Source: VBDM01 sp035499735
Lineage (GTDB): Bacteria; Pseudomonadota; Gammaproteobacteria; Burkholderiales; SG8-39
NCBI GenBank assembly: GCA_035499735.1
Contig: DATJYC010000051.1
Location: forward strand, 124,001-188,000
Length of the DNA stretch: 64,000 bases
Direction: 5' to 3'
In this document: piece after piece, positions 25,052 through 33,968 of the stretch
Numbering within the stretch: position 1 is the first letter of the stretch
Layout of the letters: every line of letters starts with the position of its first letter
Translations under genes and position numbers: made by a program
The notes under the pieces: generated by a model
Seen by the model: only the letters and a program-made list of their open reading frames with translations
Told to the model about the DNA's origin: nothing
Databases searched by the model: none

Positions 25052-26533
25052 ATGCTGTTCAATTCGTACGAGTTCCTCTTCGGATTCCTGCCGGTCGTCC
25101 TGATCGTATTTTTCCTGCTTGGCCGCCTCGCGTCGGGCCTCGCTGCAATCGGATTTCTCAGCGCAGCCTCGCTCTTCTTCTATGCGTGGTGGAACCCGGT
25201 CTATGTCGTCCTGCTCGCCGGCTCAGTTGTGTTCAACTACGCCGTCGGTCGCGGCCTCCTCGCGCGACGATCGAAGGCGCTCCTCTCCATCGGCGTCGCG
25301 GGCGACCTCCTGGTGCTCGGCACGTTCAAGTATGCGGGCTTTTTTGCCACGAGCCTGAACGCCGTCGCAACGCTGACGCTGCCGGTGCCTCAGATCGTGC
25401 TGCCCCTCGGGATCTCCTTTTTCACCTTCACGCAGATCGCCTATCTCGTCGACGTCTATCGCGGCGAGGCACGCGAATACCGCCTCCTCAACTACGCGCT
25501 GTTCGTTAGTTTCTTCCCCCATCTCCTCGCCGGCCCGGTGCTGCACCACGCCGAGGTGATGCCGCAATTCGCAAGGCGCGAGACCTTTCGCTTCAGCACC
25601 GAGAACTTTACCGTGGGTCTCACGATTTTCGCGATCGGATTGTTCAAGAAGGTGATCCTCGCGGACGGGGTCGCGGCGTTTTCCACCCCGGTCTTCGACG
25701 CGGCCAGGAACGGCGCCACCTTGACCTTTCTCGCGGCTTGGGGCGGCGTTCTCTCCTACACCTTTCAGCTCTACTTCGACTTTTCCGGATACTCGGACAT
25801 GGCGATCGGGCTCGCGCGCCTGTTCGGCATCGTCTTCCCAGCGAATTTCAATTCGCCGTACAAGGCCACCTCGATCATCGACTTCTGGCGGCGCTGGCAC
25901 ATGACGCTGTCGCGCTTTCTCCGCGACTATCTCTACATCCCCCTGGGCGGCAGCCGTCGCGGCCCGCTGCGTCGTCACCTGAACCTGATGGCGACGATGC
26001 TGCTCGGCGGCCTGTGGCACGGCGCCGGCTGGACGTTCGTGATCTGGGGCGGACTGCACGGTCTGTACCTCGTCGCAAACCACGGCTGGCGCGCCGCGCG
26101 CGCGCACTGGCTCGCCAGGCTTGCGCTGCCCGAGGGCCTCGCGCTTTGGCTCGCGCGGCTGCTCACCTTTTTCGCCGTCGTGGTGGCCTGGGTGTTCTTC
26201 CGCTCCGAAACGCTTCCCGCCGCCAAGGCAATCCTGGAGGGGATGGCCGGCTTGAACGGGATCACCAAGGCCGACCCCTACTGGTTCGGCGCGCCGCAGC
26301 TCAGATGGCTCTCGGCGATGTTCCTGATCGCGTGGGGCCTGCCGAACGTGCAGCAGCTCCTGCACCGCTACAAGCCTGCGCTCGAAACCTACCCAGGTGA
26401 GGTATCGCCGCCCTATTGGAGGCTTCTCTCGTGGCGGCCCGTCAAGGCGTGGTCCCTCTTGACAGCGGCGCTGCTCGTTGTCTCGGTCATCAATCTCACG
26501 CGCGTGAGCGAATTCCTCTACTACCAGTTCTGA
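25052..26533 (+). CDS. MBOAT family O-acyltransferase (AlgI-like)
   Basis: 493 residues, about 10-12 membrane helices. Begins MLFNSYEFLFGFLPVVLIVF, the usual AlgI/PatA start. FFPHLLAGPVLHHAEVMPQF, FDFSGYSDMAIGLARLFGI, FWRRWHMTLSRFLRDYLYIP and GLWHGAGWTFVIWGGLHGLY are hallmark segments, the last with the catalytic His. These proteins pass acetyl groups from the cytoplasm to a periplasmic partner that O-acetylates a polysaccharide. The next gene, one base later, is the probable partner. A purine-rich AGAAAAAG precedes the ATG; a possible -10 (TATACT, 25028-25033) lies just upstream without a clear -35. Confidence 0.93.
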   Translation: MLFNSYEFLFGFLPVVLIVFFLLGRLASGLAAIGFLSAASLFFYAWWNPVYVVLLAGSVVFNYAVGRGLLARRSKALLSIGVAGDLLVLGTFKYAGFFATSLNAVATLTLPVPQIVLPLGISFFTFTQIAYLVDVYRGEAREYRLLNYALFVSFFPHLLAGPVLHHAEVMPQFARRETFRFSTENFTVGLTIFAIGLFKKVILADGVAAFSTPVFDAARNGATLTFLAAWGGVLSYTFQLYFDFSGYSDMAIGLARLFGIVFPANFNSPYKATSIIDFWRRWHMTLSRFLRDYLYIPLGGSRRGPLRRHLNLMATMLLGGLWHGAGWTFVIWGGLHGLYLVANHGWRAARAHWLARLALPEGLALWLARLLTFFAVVVAWVFFRSETLPAAKAILEGMAGLNGITKADPYWFGAPQLRWLSAMFLIAWGLPNVQQLLHRYKPALETYPGEVSPPYWRLLSWRPVKAWSLLTAALLVVSVINLTRVSEFLYYQF

Positions 26534-26534
26534 C

Positions 26535-27809
26535 ATGGACCGGGCTGGCTACCATATTCGCCTGGTCGCATTCTCCGCGGTTGGAATGCTCGCCCTCCTT
26601 GCAATGTTCAATTTCGTTGTCGATCCCTATGGCAATTTCGATGTGCCCAGGATCTCGGGAGTGAACGAGCGGCCGCTGGGATTCAACCGCCAACCGCTGC
26701 TCGCGAAGTCTCTCGCTGTGACCCGCATACGGCCGGAGAGCATCATCCTCGGAAATTCGCGCCCCGAGAGCGCGTACGCCCCCCGGTACTCCGGATTTTT
26801 CGAATCCCCCGGTTACAACCTCGCCGTCGGAGGCGCCCATCTCGGGCAAGTGCGCCGGTATTTCCTCGAAGCGCTCGCGACGGGACGCTTGAGGCAGGTG
26901 CTGCTGACGACAGATATATCGATGTTCGACCCGTCACAGGAGACTTCGCAGCACATTCCCGACGTCTTCATGCTCACCGACGAGTCCGGCCGGCCCACGG
27001 ACGCACGCCGGAAATGGCTTCGCCTCGCGTTTGTTCTGCTCTCCGGACCCGCCAGCGCCGATAGCTGGTGGTCGCTGAGACACCAGCGCGACCCAGTCGT
27101 TGACTACTCGTCCGCGGGAGTGCGGGAGGAATCGGCGAACGATCGGCAGGTCGAACGAGAAGGTGGCCACCGCAGCGCGTCCTGGCGGACTGAGTCCGCC
27201 TTCCTCGCGCAGAGTTTGCGCGACGTCGGGACCCCGGGCTTTCCCCGGGCATACGACGCGATGCTCGCGCAACTCGGCGATATCGTCGCCCTTTCGGCAA
27301 GGCACGGCGTGCGGCTCGACATTGTGATCGACCCGATCCACGCGCGCTACAGCTACGTCTACGCCGCAGCTGGATTGTGGCCCCTCTATAGGAAGTGGAA
27401 AAGAGATCTCGTAGAGTTGGTCGCTCGGTCGCACTATCCGGTCGGGTTATGGGACTTCAGCGGCGTGAGCCAATGCAGTTCGGAGCCCTTGCCGCCCGAA
27501 GGCAACACGACGACCAGGATGCGCTGGTACTGGGAGTCGGGACACTTCAGGCCGCGGCTGGGTAAGCTCGTCCTCGACATGGTATACGGGGGGCGGAGCG
27601 CGAACCAGTGTCCCGGCCTGGGTGGCCGGCTCGAGCCTGGCACCCTCGATGCCGCGCTTGCCGCGCAGGATTCGGCGCTCGATCGTTGGATCGAGAGCCA
27701 CCCAGTGGACGTCGCCGAAATCGACGCGCTCGCAAAACGTTACGGTAGAGATCTGGCCCCAGCCAACAGTTTCACAAAATCTGAAGCGATGCGATCTGGA
27801 AAAAAGTGA
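26535..27809 (+). CDS. membrane-anchored SGNH-like partner of the MBOAT acyltransferase (putative)
   Basis: 424 residues. One hydrophobic helix at about 9-28 (LVAFSAVGMLALLAMFNFVV) would anchor it with the rest in the periplasm. SIILGNSRPESAYAP at about 73-87 is the G-N-S-R block I often seen in proteins encoded next to MBOAT genes (AlgX/AlgJ/DltD-like). YNLAVGGAHLGQVRRYF follows, and a His occurs near the C-terminus in SGHFRPRLGKLVLDMV. I infer that it takes acyl groups from the MBOAT protein and modifies the exported glycan. It lies one base behind that gene. The 3' end overlaps the opposite gene by 70 bases. Confidence 0.7.
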   Translation: MDRAGYHIRLVAFSAVGMLALLAMFNFVVDPYGNFDVPRISGVNERPLGFNRQPLLAKSLAVTRIRPESIILGNSRPESAYAPRYSGFFESPGYNLAVGGAHLGQVRRYFLEALATGRLRQVLLTTDISMFDPSQETSQHIPDVFMLTDESGRPTDARRKWLRLAFVLLSGPASADSWWSLRHQRDPVVDYSSAGVREESANDRQVEREGGHRSASWRTESAFLAQSLRDVGTPGFPRAYDAMLAQLGDIVALSARHGVRLDIVIDPIHARYSYVYAAAGLWPLYRKWKRDLVELVARSHYPVGLWDFSGVSQCSSEPLPPEGNTTTRMRWYWESGHFRPRLGKLVLDMVYGGRSANQCPGLGGRLEPGTLDAALAAQDSALDRWIESHPVDVAEIDALAKRYGRDLAPANSFTKSEAMRSGKK

Positions 27810-29761
27810 GCGGCCATTCTGCGTGACCGCTCTGGCCATAGGGTGCGGAGCTCCGGTGCCACCAGCGCGCGCGCTACAGCGTCGCGCAGCGCGGGCACGT
27901 TTCCTGCCGGAACGACCAGACCTGCGTCGAACGATTGCACCCAGTCTGCGATTCCCGCGCCGTCGCTTGTCACCGAAGGCGTGCCTACCGCGGCAGCCTC
28001 GACGGTCGCCATGTTGAGCCCCTCGCACAGGGTTGGATTGACGTGCAGGTCCGCCGCCGCGAGGTATTCGCAAACCTCGCGCCCCTTTAGCTGGCCGGTG
28101 AAATGCACGCGGTCGCAAAAGCCCGAAGCGAGCAGTACCGGACGCACGCCCCGAGCGAGCCAGGGATCCTCCGGCCCGCACAGCAGCCAGTGGCACCCGG
28201 GTACGGCGGAGCAGATGTCGGCCCACGCTCTCGCGAGATCCTGTATCCCTTTGCTCTGGTGATTCCCGCTCAGGGTGACGATGAGCGGGGCACCCGACGG
28301 GATGCCGTGCAGCGACCGGATCGCCTCGCCGCACTGCGAGCGCTTCGCGTAGACCTCGTTCACCAGGCTGATCGGCGAGGCCAGTTGGATCGGGAGCACG
28401 GTGATTCGGGATGCCTCGGCACCCTCCCGAAGCAGGGCGCGCTCCAGCGAAGCGCACAGCGCCCGCATGACGTCGATACCTCGCAGCGAACTGCGGATCA
28501 GCCAGCTCACCATCGCGGTACGTCTCATTCCGTAGCCGTAGGTCGAGCAATCCAGAATGTCGCCGCCGATGTAGTTGACGATCAGGCGCGCACGCAGCAG
28601 GCCTAGCCGCTTGAGAAATGCCGCGGGGACGGCGTAGCTGAACCCGTCGCTGCAAACCATGGCGTTCGGGCGGAATCGACGAACGGCGGCCTGAATGACC
28701 CACATGCGGTGCACTAGGTTGCGGTCGTTGAAAGCTCTCCTGAAGATCCGGTCGGGAATCCAGGTCAACAGTCTTTCCCATCCACGTCGCGGGTCATACC
28801 ACAGAGTGCGTATGCCGTCGTTCGGATCGCGATAGAACGGCGCCAGGTGGCGAGCGCCCTGCTCCAGGTCGCGCTTTTCCTCCAGCGCGCATACGTCGAA
28901 GGAACGCGCGCGCAATTCCTGGAGCATGGCGTATTCGCCGATCCACGCCCTGGGATGCAGGTAGAGGACTCGCATCCTCGCCTCGAAGAGCCCGTGGAGC
29001 TCTCGCATCGCGTGTTCCAGCGGCGTCGCTGAAAACTCCCAGTCTGTCACGCCCGGCATGCGCATCCCAGCGAGCCGGATCTCGACTGCTTCTCTTCCCT
29101 TGCTCACTCGAGCCCAGAACAGCGGAGTCGGCAGGATGAGGATCTTCGACCCCACGACCTTGCGCAGAGTGCGGATGTAATCCAGCTCGGAGCATTCGAG
29201 CCCGACGATGTTGAACGATTTGCGCGCCTCTGAAGAAAGAGTCGCGTCGACGATCGCGGCAGCGCAGTCCTTGACGTAGACGTAGTGAACCAGCTGGCGC
29301 CCGGAGCCGAGCACGCGCCACAGGGCCTTCCTCTTCAGCTTGGCGAACGTTCCACGCAGGTGATCGGTCGCGCCGTAGATGTGGCCGGGCCGGAGGATGA
29401 GCCACTCGAGCCCGCTTCGCCTGACCAGATCTTCCGCCGCAAGCTTGCTCTTCCCGTAGGCGGAAGGAAACTTGACTCCCATCGAAGAGACGTAGACGAA
29501 CCGCCGGACGCTAGATTGCTCGCACGATTCGAGTAGGCGACGCGTCCCCTGCGTGTTCACCTCGGAGAAATCTTCGTCGCAAGAGCCGCGCCCCGGGACT
29601 AGTCCTGCGCAGTGGATGACCGTGTCCATCCCCGCCACGTCCGCCGGTTTCACCTGCTCAAGCCGACCCTTCAGGGGTTGCCAAGCGAGGCGACGCGACT
29701 CGAGCTCTGCCGCAATCTCTCTGCCGAGAAAGCCTGTCGAACCGGTCAGCAGGACCGTCAT
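27740..29761 (-). CDS. fusion of NAD-dependent epimerase and GT4 glycosyltransferase
   Basis: 673 residues with two complete-looking domains. Residues 1 to about 258 form an extended short-chain dehydrogenase: LLTGSTGFLG (4-13), VSSMGVKFPSAYGKSK with Tyr102/Lys106, LILRPGHIYG. From Met263 (base 28975), MRVLYLHPRAWIGEYAMLQE starts a typical GT4 N-terminus, continuing to VTLSGNHQSKGIQDLARAWA, LHVNPTLCEGLNMATVEAAA and VGTPSVTSDGAGIADW. No stop lies between them. It could be a true two-domain enzyme, or two genes joined by loss of a stop; the ATG at 28975 could still serve as an internal start. It follows asnB by 12 bases. The 3' end overlaps the plus-strand gene by 70 bases. Confidence 0.85.
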   Translation of the reverse strand: MTVLLTGSTGFLGREIAAELESRRLAWQPLKGRLEQVKPADVAGMDTVIHCAGLVPGRGSCDEDFSEVNTQGTRRLLESCEQSSVRRFVYVSSMGVKFPSAYGKSKLAAEDLVRRSGLEWLILRPGHIYGATDHLRGTFAKLKRKALWRVLGSGRQLVHYVYVKDCAAAIVDATLSSEARKSFNIVGLECSELDYIRTLRKVVGSKILILPTPLFWARVSKGREAVEIRLAGMRMPGVTDWEFSATPLEHAMRELHGLFEARMRVLYLHPRAWIGEYAMLQELRARSFDVCALEEKRDLEQGARHLAPFYRDPNDGIRTLWYDPRRGWERLLTWIPDRIFRRAFNDRNLVHRMWVIQAAVRRFRPNAMVCSDGFSYAVPAAFLKRLGLLRARLIVNYIGGDILDCSTYGYGMRRTAMVSWLIRSSLRGIDVMRALCASLERALLREGAEASRITVLPIQLASPISLVNEVYAKRSQCGEAIRSLHGIPSGAPLIVTLSGNHQSKGIQDLARAWADICSAVPGCHWLLCGPEDPWLARGVRPVLLASGFCDRVHFTGQLKGREVCEYLAAADLHVNPTLCEGLNMATVEAAAVGTPSVTSDGAGIADWVQSFDAGLVVPAGNVPALRDAVARALVAPELRTLWPERSRRMAAHFFPDRIASDFVKLLAGARSLP

Positions 29762-29773
29762 GCTCGACGGAAT

Positions 29774-31666
29774 TTACGCATCGACCCGGAACCGCTCCAC
29801 CCACATCGCCAGCACGAACAGCGGCCACAGCCGCGTGCTGTGCGAGACCCGCCCCGAGACGTGCTCGTCGACGTAGCGCTCGATCACGTTCTGGCGGAAC
29901 CAGCGCGCGAGGGTCCTTTTCGACACCAGCGTGTCGCGCATCATGTCCGCCAGGTCTTCCCTCAACCACCGCGATAGCGGCACCGAGAACCCTTTCTTCG
30001 GACGGTCCATGAAGCCGGGCGGCAGCCAGCCGGCGAACGCCTCCTTGAGGATGTGCTTATGGCGTCCGGTGGCGGAAAGCTTGTAGCTTCCGGGAAGCGT
30101 CGCGGCGAATTCGATCAGCTCGTAATCGAGGAAAGGCGAGCGGCACTCGAGCGAGCTCGCCATGCTGGTGACGTCCACCTTGAACAGGATGTCCTCGGGA
30201 AGGTAGGTGGTGAGGTCAAGGTAGAGGTAGCGGTTGAGCATGTCCTTGCCCGGACGCTCGAAATGCCCGGCGAAATAGGCTTCTACGGTCGGGCCTCCCG
30301 CGCGCTCGCGGAAGTAGGGCGTGACCATGTCCTCCTTCTCCTCGTCGGAGAAGAACGCAAGCAGATGCTGATAGCGCGCCACGCCCTCTAGCGTGAGCAT
30401 CTGGTCCGCGCGCGTGGCGGGGAAGGCGCGGGGCGAGCGCCCCGGGTGCGTCGCGTTCTCGACCGCGACCGCGATCCGGCGCACCCCTTTCCACAGGGGG
30501 ATGAGGCCGCGGCGCGCGAGCCATTCCAGGCGCCGTATCTGGTAGAAACGCCGGTAGCCGGCGAACACCTCGTCGCCGCCGTCCCCGGTCAGTGCCACCG
30601 TCACCCCAGTGCGCGCGAATTTCGACACGTAGTACGTCGGCATCACCGAGTTGTCGGCGAGGGGCTCGCCCAGGTGGTCGATCATCTTCGGCATGACATC
30701 GACCGCGTCGGCCTTCACCATCATCTCGTGGTGCTCGGTACCCAGATGCGTCGCGATCTCCTTCGCGTGCGGCAGCTCGTTGAAGCGTTCGTCCTCGAAT
30801 CCGATCGAGAAGGTGCGCAGCGGCGAGGCACCCAGCCTCGCCATCGCCGCGACCGTGATCGAGGAATCGATGCCCCCGGAAAGAAAGGCTCCCAGCGGAA
30901 CGTCGCTCACCAGCCGCAGCCGCGTAGCCTCGAGCATCTGCTCGCGTACCGCCTCGCAGGCCTCGCCGAAGCCGAGCTTGCCCGTCTTCTCCAGGTCCAG
31001 GTCCCAATAGCGGAACACGCGCTCGACGCGGCCCGCGCGCACCGTCATGGCATGCGCAGGCGGGAGCTTGCGTACCGCCGCGAAGCCGGAGCGGGGCGCC
31101 GGAACGTACTGCAGCGTCAGGTATTGGTCGAGTCCCTGGAAATCCGGCTCGCGCGACAACGTAGGATCGAGCGCGAACAGGGCCTGAATTTCGGAGCCGA
31201 ACAGGAACCCCTTCGGCGTCTCCGCGTAGACGAGCGGCTTCACGCCCAGGCGATCGCGAGCGAGCGAAAGACGCTTTTCTTCGCGGTCCCACGCCGCGAA
31301 AGCGAACATGCCGCGCAGGTGCGTAAGGCAGCGCTCCAGCCCCTCGCGCGCGAACAGGCGTAGCAGCACCTCGGTGTCGGAATGACCGCGGAAGCGCTCT
31401 CCCTTCGCTTCGAGCGCGTCGCGCAGCTCCTGGAAGTTGTACACCTCGCCGTTGAAGACGATGACGTAGCGCCCGTCGGGCGACAGCATCGGCTGGTGGC
31501 CCGCCTCGGACAGATCGATGATCGCGAGCCGCCTGAACCCCAAGTGCGCTCCGCCCTCGCTCCACGTTCCTTTGTCGTCTGGCCCGCGATGCTCGAGGCA
31601 GTCGACCGCTCGGGCGAGGTCTACCTCGGCGCCCGCCGGCAGTACCGCACCCGTTATCCCGCACAT
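29774..31666 (-). CDS. asnB: glutamine-dependent asparagine synthetase-type amidotransferase
   Basis: 630 residues. The mature protein starts at Cys2 (MCGITGAVLPAG), the nucleophile of class II glutamine amidotransferases; RGPDDKGTW, FNGEVYNFQELR and GHSDTEVLLRLF are conserved in that domain. The synthetase domain has PLGAFLSGGIDSSITVAAMA, the pyrophosphate loop, and LECRSPFLDYELIEFAATLP. The open frame extends far upstream, but the ATG at 31666 places Cys2 correctly and touches the stop of the GT4 gene. In polysaccharide loci such enzymes are thought to amidate uronic acids or similar groups; plain asparagine synthesis is the alternative. Confidence 0.93.
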   Translation of the reverse strand: MCGITGAVLPAGAEVDLARAVDCLEHRGPDDKGTWSEGGAHLGFRRLAIIDLSEAGHQPMLSPDGRYVIVFNGEVYNFQELRDALEAKGERFRGHSDTEVLLRLFAREGLERCLTHLRGMFAFAAWDREEKRLSLARDRLGVKPLVYAETPKGFLFGSEIQALFALDPTLSREPDFQGLDQYLTLQYVPAPRSGFAAVRKLPPAHAMTVRAGRVERVFRYWDLDLEKTGKLGFGEACEAVREQMLEATRLRLVSDVPLGAFLSGGIDSSITVAAMARLGASPLRTFSIGFEDERFNELPHAKEIATHLGTEHHEMMVKADAVDVMPKMIDHLGEPLADNSVMPTYYVSKFARTGVTVALTGDGGDEVFAGYRRFYQIRRLEWLARRGLIPLWKGVRRIAVAVENATHPGRSPRAFPATRADQMLTLEGVARYQHLLAFFSDEEKEDMVTPYFRERAGGPTVEAYFAGHFERPGKDMLNRYLYLDLTTYLPEDILFKVDVTSMASSLECRSPFLDYELIEFAATLPGSYKLSATGRHKHILKEAFAGWLPPGFMDRPKKGFSVPLSRWLREDLADMMRDTLVSKRTLARWFRQNVIERYVDEHVSGRVSHSTRLWPLFVLAMWVERFRVDA

Positions 31667-32763
31667 CAGACGCCTCCGTGAAACAGCGACTCGAGCTTGG
31701 CGGCGTTGGCCGCCCAAGTGAACTCCGCGCAGGCTCGCGCGCGCGCCTTGTCGCCCAGCGCGCGCAGCGGCTCCGCCGCCGCGGCCTCGATCGCAGCGCA
31801 CCAAGCCGGTACCGCTCCAGGAGGAAGCAGGTGCCCGGTCTCGCCTTCGACGACGATCTCCGGCAGGCCACCATTGTCGGAAGCGAGGACCGGCAGCCCG
31901 CACGCCATTGCCTCGACGACGCTGATGCCGAACGCTTCCTCGCCAATCGAGGGCTGTACGTAGAGGTCGCACTGCGACAGGATCCGCGGTAGGTCGGCGT
32001 GCGGGACGCGTCCGAGAAACCGCACCCGCTGCGCCACGCCGGCCCGCTCGGCCTGCGCGCGCAGGTTCTGCTCTTCGGGTCCTTCGCCGATGACGGCGTA
32101 GCGCACGCGCTGCGGCAGGCCGGCAAGCGCCTCCACCACGACGCGCGTTCCCTTCCATCCGATCAGCCGAGATACGCTGACCACGAGCAGGTCGTCCGGA
32201 CCCGCGCCGAGGGATCGGCGCAGTTCCGGATCGCGGCCGCGCGGGGCAAACACCTCGGTGTCCACGCCGTTGTGAATCACCTTGACGGCGCGGCCGTAGC
32301 GCTCCTCGATCTGCCGCGCGTTGTACCTGCTCGCCGATACCCAATGCCGGACCGCGCCGCTGAACATACGGTCGCCCAAGTAGAAATCTGTGCCGCCGGA
32401 GCGAAACAGGGTCTGCGCGGCCAGTCCGCGGCGACGCGCCCGCCACAGTATCGGGAAGTCGAACGGCTTGTTCACGATCACAGCATCGTATCCGGCGCTG
32501 ACGAGATGCCCAAGGGAATGTCGGGCAAACGACAGTCTTTCCATGAGGCGCCGGAAGCGCGTGCCGAGATCGGGCCAGTCCTGCTCGACTCGGAAGGGGA
32601 ATTGCATCAGCTTCACTTCATCGTGGCGGGCTTTCCCCCTGTTCCCCGCAACGATAGTGACCTCGTGGCCGCGCCGAGCCAGCGCCCGGCCCGCTTCCCA
32701 GCAATAGGTCTCCAGCCCCCCCGGGATGAAGCTCGCCGTAACGTTGTAGAAGCAGATCTTCAC
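31666..32763 (-). CDS. glycosyltransferase family 4
   Basis: 365 residues. It opens VKICFYNVTASFIPGGLETY with CWEAGRALARRGHEVTIVAG, the classic GT4 start. Donor domain: LLVVSVSRLIGWKGTRVVVE, RVRFLGRVPHADLPRILSQC, YVQPSIGEEAFGISVVEAMA. A longer frame reaches 32841, but the GTG at 32763 gives the canonical N-terminus and overlaps the preceding stop as GTGA. Middle gene of a block of translationally coupled LPS-core-type transferases. Sugar unknown. Confidence 0.92.
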   Translation of the reverse strand: MKICFYNVTASFIPGGLETYCWEAGRALARRGHEVTIVAGNRGKARHDEVKLMQFPFRVEQDWPDLGTRFRRLMERLSFARHSLGHLVSAGYDAVIVNKPFDFPILWRARRRGLAAQTLFRSGGTDFYLGDRMFSGAVRHWVSASRYNARQIEERYGRAVKVIHNGVDTEVFAPRGRDPELRRSLGAGPDDLLVVSVSRLIGWKGTRVVVEALAGLPQRVRYAVIGEGPEEQNLRAQAERAGVAQRVRFLGRVPHADLPRILSQCDLYVQPSIGEEAFGISVVEAMACGLPVLASDNGGLPEIVVEGETGHLLPPGAVPAWCAAIEAAAAEPLRALGDKARARACAEFTWAANAAKLESLFHGGV

Positions 32764-33968
32764 GGTGCGGGGGTCGCCCGGCTTCGGCTCTGAAGAAGCA
32801 CATCGTATAAGTCTTCGAACTCCCGGCACACCCGGTCCCACGCGAAATCGCGCTCGACGCGAGCGCGCAGCCAGCGGCCAGCGCTCGCGCGAGCGAGCGG
32901 GGACTCGACATAGCGCCGGATCTCCGCCGCGATTGCATCCGGATCACCCGGGTCCGCGACGAAGGAAAAATCCGGACAGCCCGAAAGGAATTCGGTGATC
33001 CCGCCGCGCGCCGCCGCGACGATGGGTAGCCCCGCCGCGGCAGCCTCGAGCATCACCGTGGGAAAAGGATCGTTCCAGAGCGAGGGCATGACAAACACGT
33101 CCCCGGCGACCAGGAAGTCATGCATATGGTCGGGACGCAGGCTGCCGACCCATTTCACCCCATCCATGGATGCGATCCGCTTGGTCGCGGCCTTTCCGTA
33201 TACCGCCTTCTCGTTGCCGGGGTCGTCGCTCTCGCGCACATTCCCGGCGATCAGCAGCATCATCGGGCCGGATGCTCGCTGCCGCAAGCGTTCGTAGGCG
33301 TCCAAAAGTTCATTGACGCCTTTCTCCCTAACCAGGCGCCCGGCGAAAAGCAGCACCGTCGCGCGCGGATCGGTTACGCCGAAGCGCGCGCGCAGACCGG
33401 CGCGCGCGGCGTCGGGGATCTCCCAGCGCGGAGGATGCCCCGAGGCATCCACGCCCGTGTAGATCACCCGGATGCGCGCGGCCGGAATGGCGTTGTGGCG
33501 CTCGAGCCAGCCCTGGATGTAGCGGCTGCAGGCGATCCAGCGAGACACGCGATGCATCGCGGCTCTCGGCAAGGGTTTCTCGTTCGCCACGTGCACGACC
33601 ACCGGCAGGGATGCCTGTCCCAGTCGCGCGTCGAGCCCCGCGAGCAGCTTGGGCTCGTTGTGAATGTGCACGATCGCCGCCCGCTCTTCCCGCAGGATCC
33701 GCCACATCCGCTCGGCGTACGGAAGGGGATCGAGGCGGGTGATCTTCTGGAACAGCCGCCGGTACACGCGCCCGACTCGGATCCGCCGGATCCGCACGGG
33801 CGGCTGATCCTCCGTCTCCGGCTGTCCTTCGAACCAGCCGCACACGACCACCGGGCGATAGCGGACTTGACGGCGCGACACCATCTCGACCCGCAGCTCG
33901 GTTCCGGCCGCATAAATCGGCGGGAACGGATTGTAGTCAGGCAGCAAGTGCGCGACGGTCGGCTTCAT
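32760..33968 (-). CDS. glycosyltransferase family 4
   Basis: 402 residues. It begins MKPTVAHLLPDYNPFPPIYA and AGTELRVEMVSRR. The middle has IVHIHNEPKLLAGLDARLGQ and NAIPAARIRVIYTGVD. The donor domain has VLLFAGRLVREKGVNELLDA, WVGSLRPDHMHDFLVAGDVF and VMPSLWNDPFPTVMLEAAAA. The chosen ATG (33968) overlaps the upstream GT9 stop as ATGA; a longer frame to 34049 only adds arginine-rich sequence. It is part of the LPS-core block. Acceptor and donor unknown. Confidence 0.92.
   Translation of the reverse strand: MKPTVAHLLPDYNPFPPIYAAGTELRVEMVSRRQVRYRPVVVCGWFEGQPETEDQPPVRIRRIRVGRVYRRLFQKITRLDPLPYAERMWRILREERAAIVHIHNEPKLLAGLDARLGQASLPVVVHVANEKPLPRAAMHRVSRWIACSRYIQGWLERHNAIPAARIRVIYTGVDASGHPPRWEIPDAARAGLRARFGVTDPRATVLLFAGRLVREKGVNELLDAYERLRQRASGPMMLLIAGNVRESDDPGNEKAVYGKAATKRIASMDGVKWVGSLRPDHMHDFLVAGDVFVMPSLWNDPFPTVMLEAAAAGLPIVAAARGGITEFLSGCPDFSFVADPGDPDAIAAEIRRYVESPLARASAGRWLRARVERDFAWDRVCREFEDLYDVLLQSRSRATPAP

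Noticed and set aside
25223..26536. 437-codon minus-strand open frame
   Set aside because: Antisense to the MBOAT gene, highly charged, without motifs.
30216..32126. 636-codon minus-strand open frame
   Set aside because: Another frame of asnB and the GT4 gene; arginine-rich without motifs, whereas asnB has its full catalytic set.
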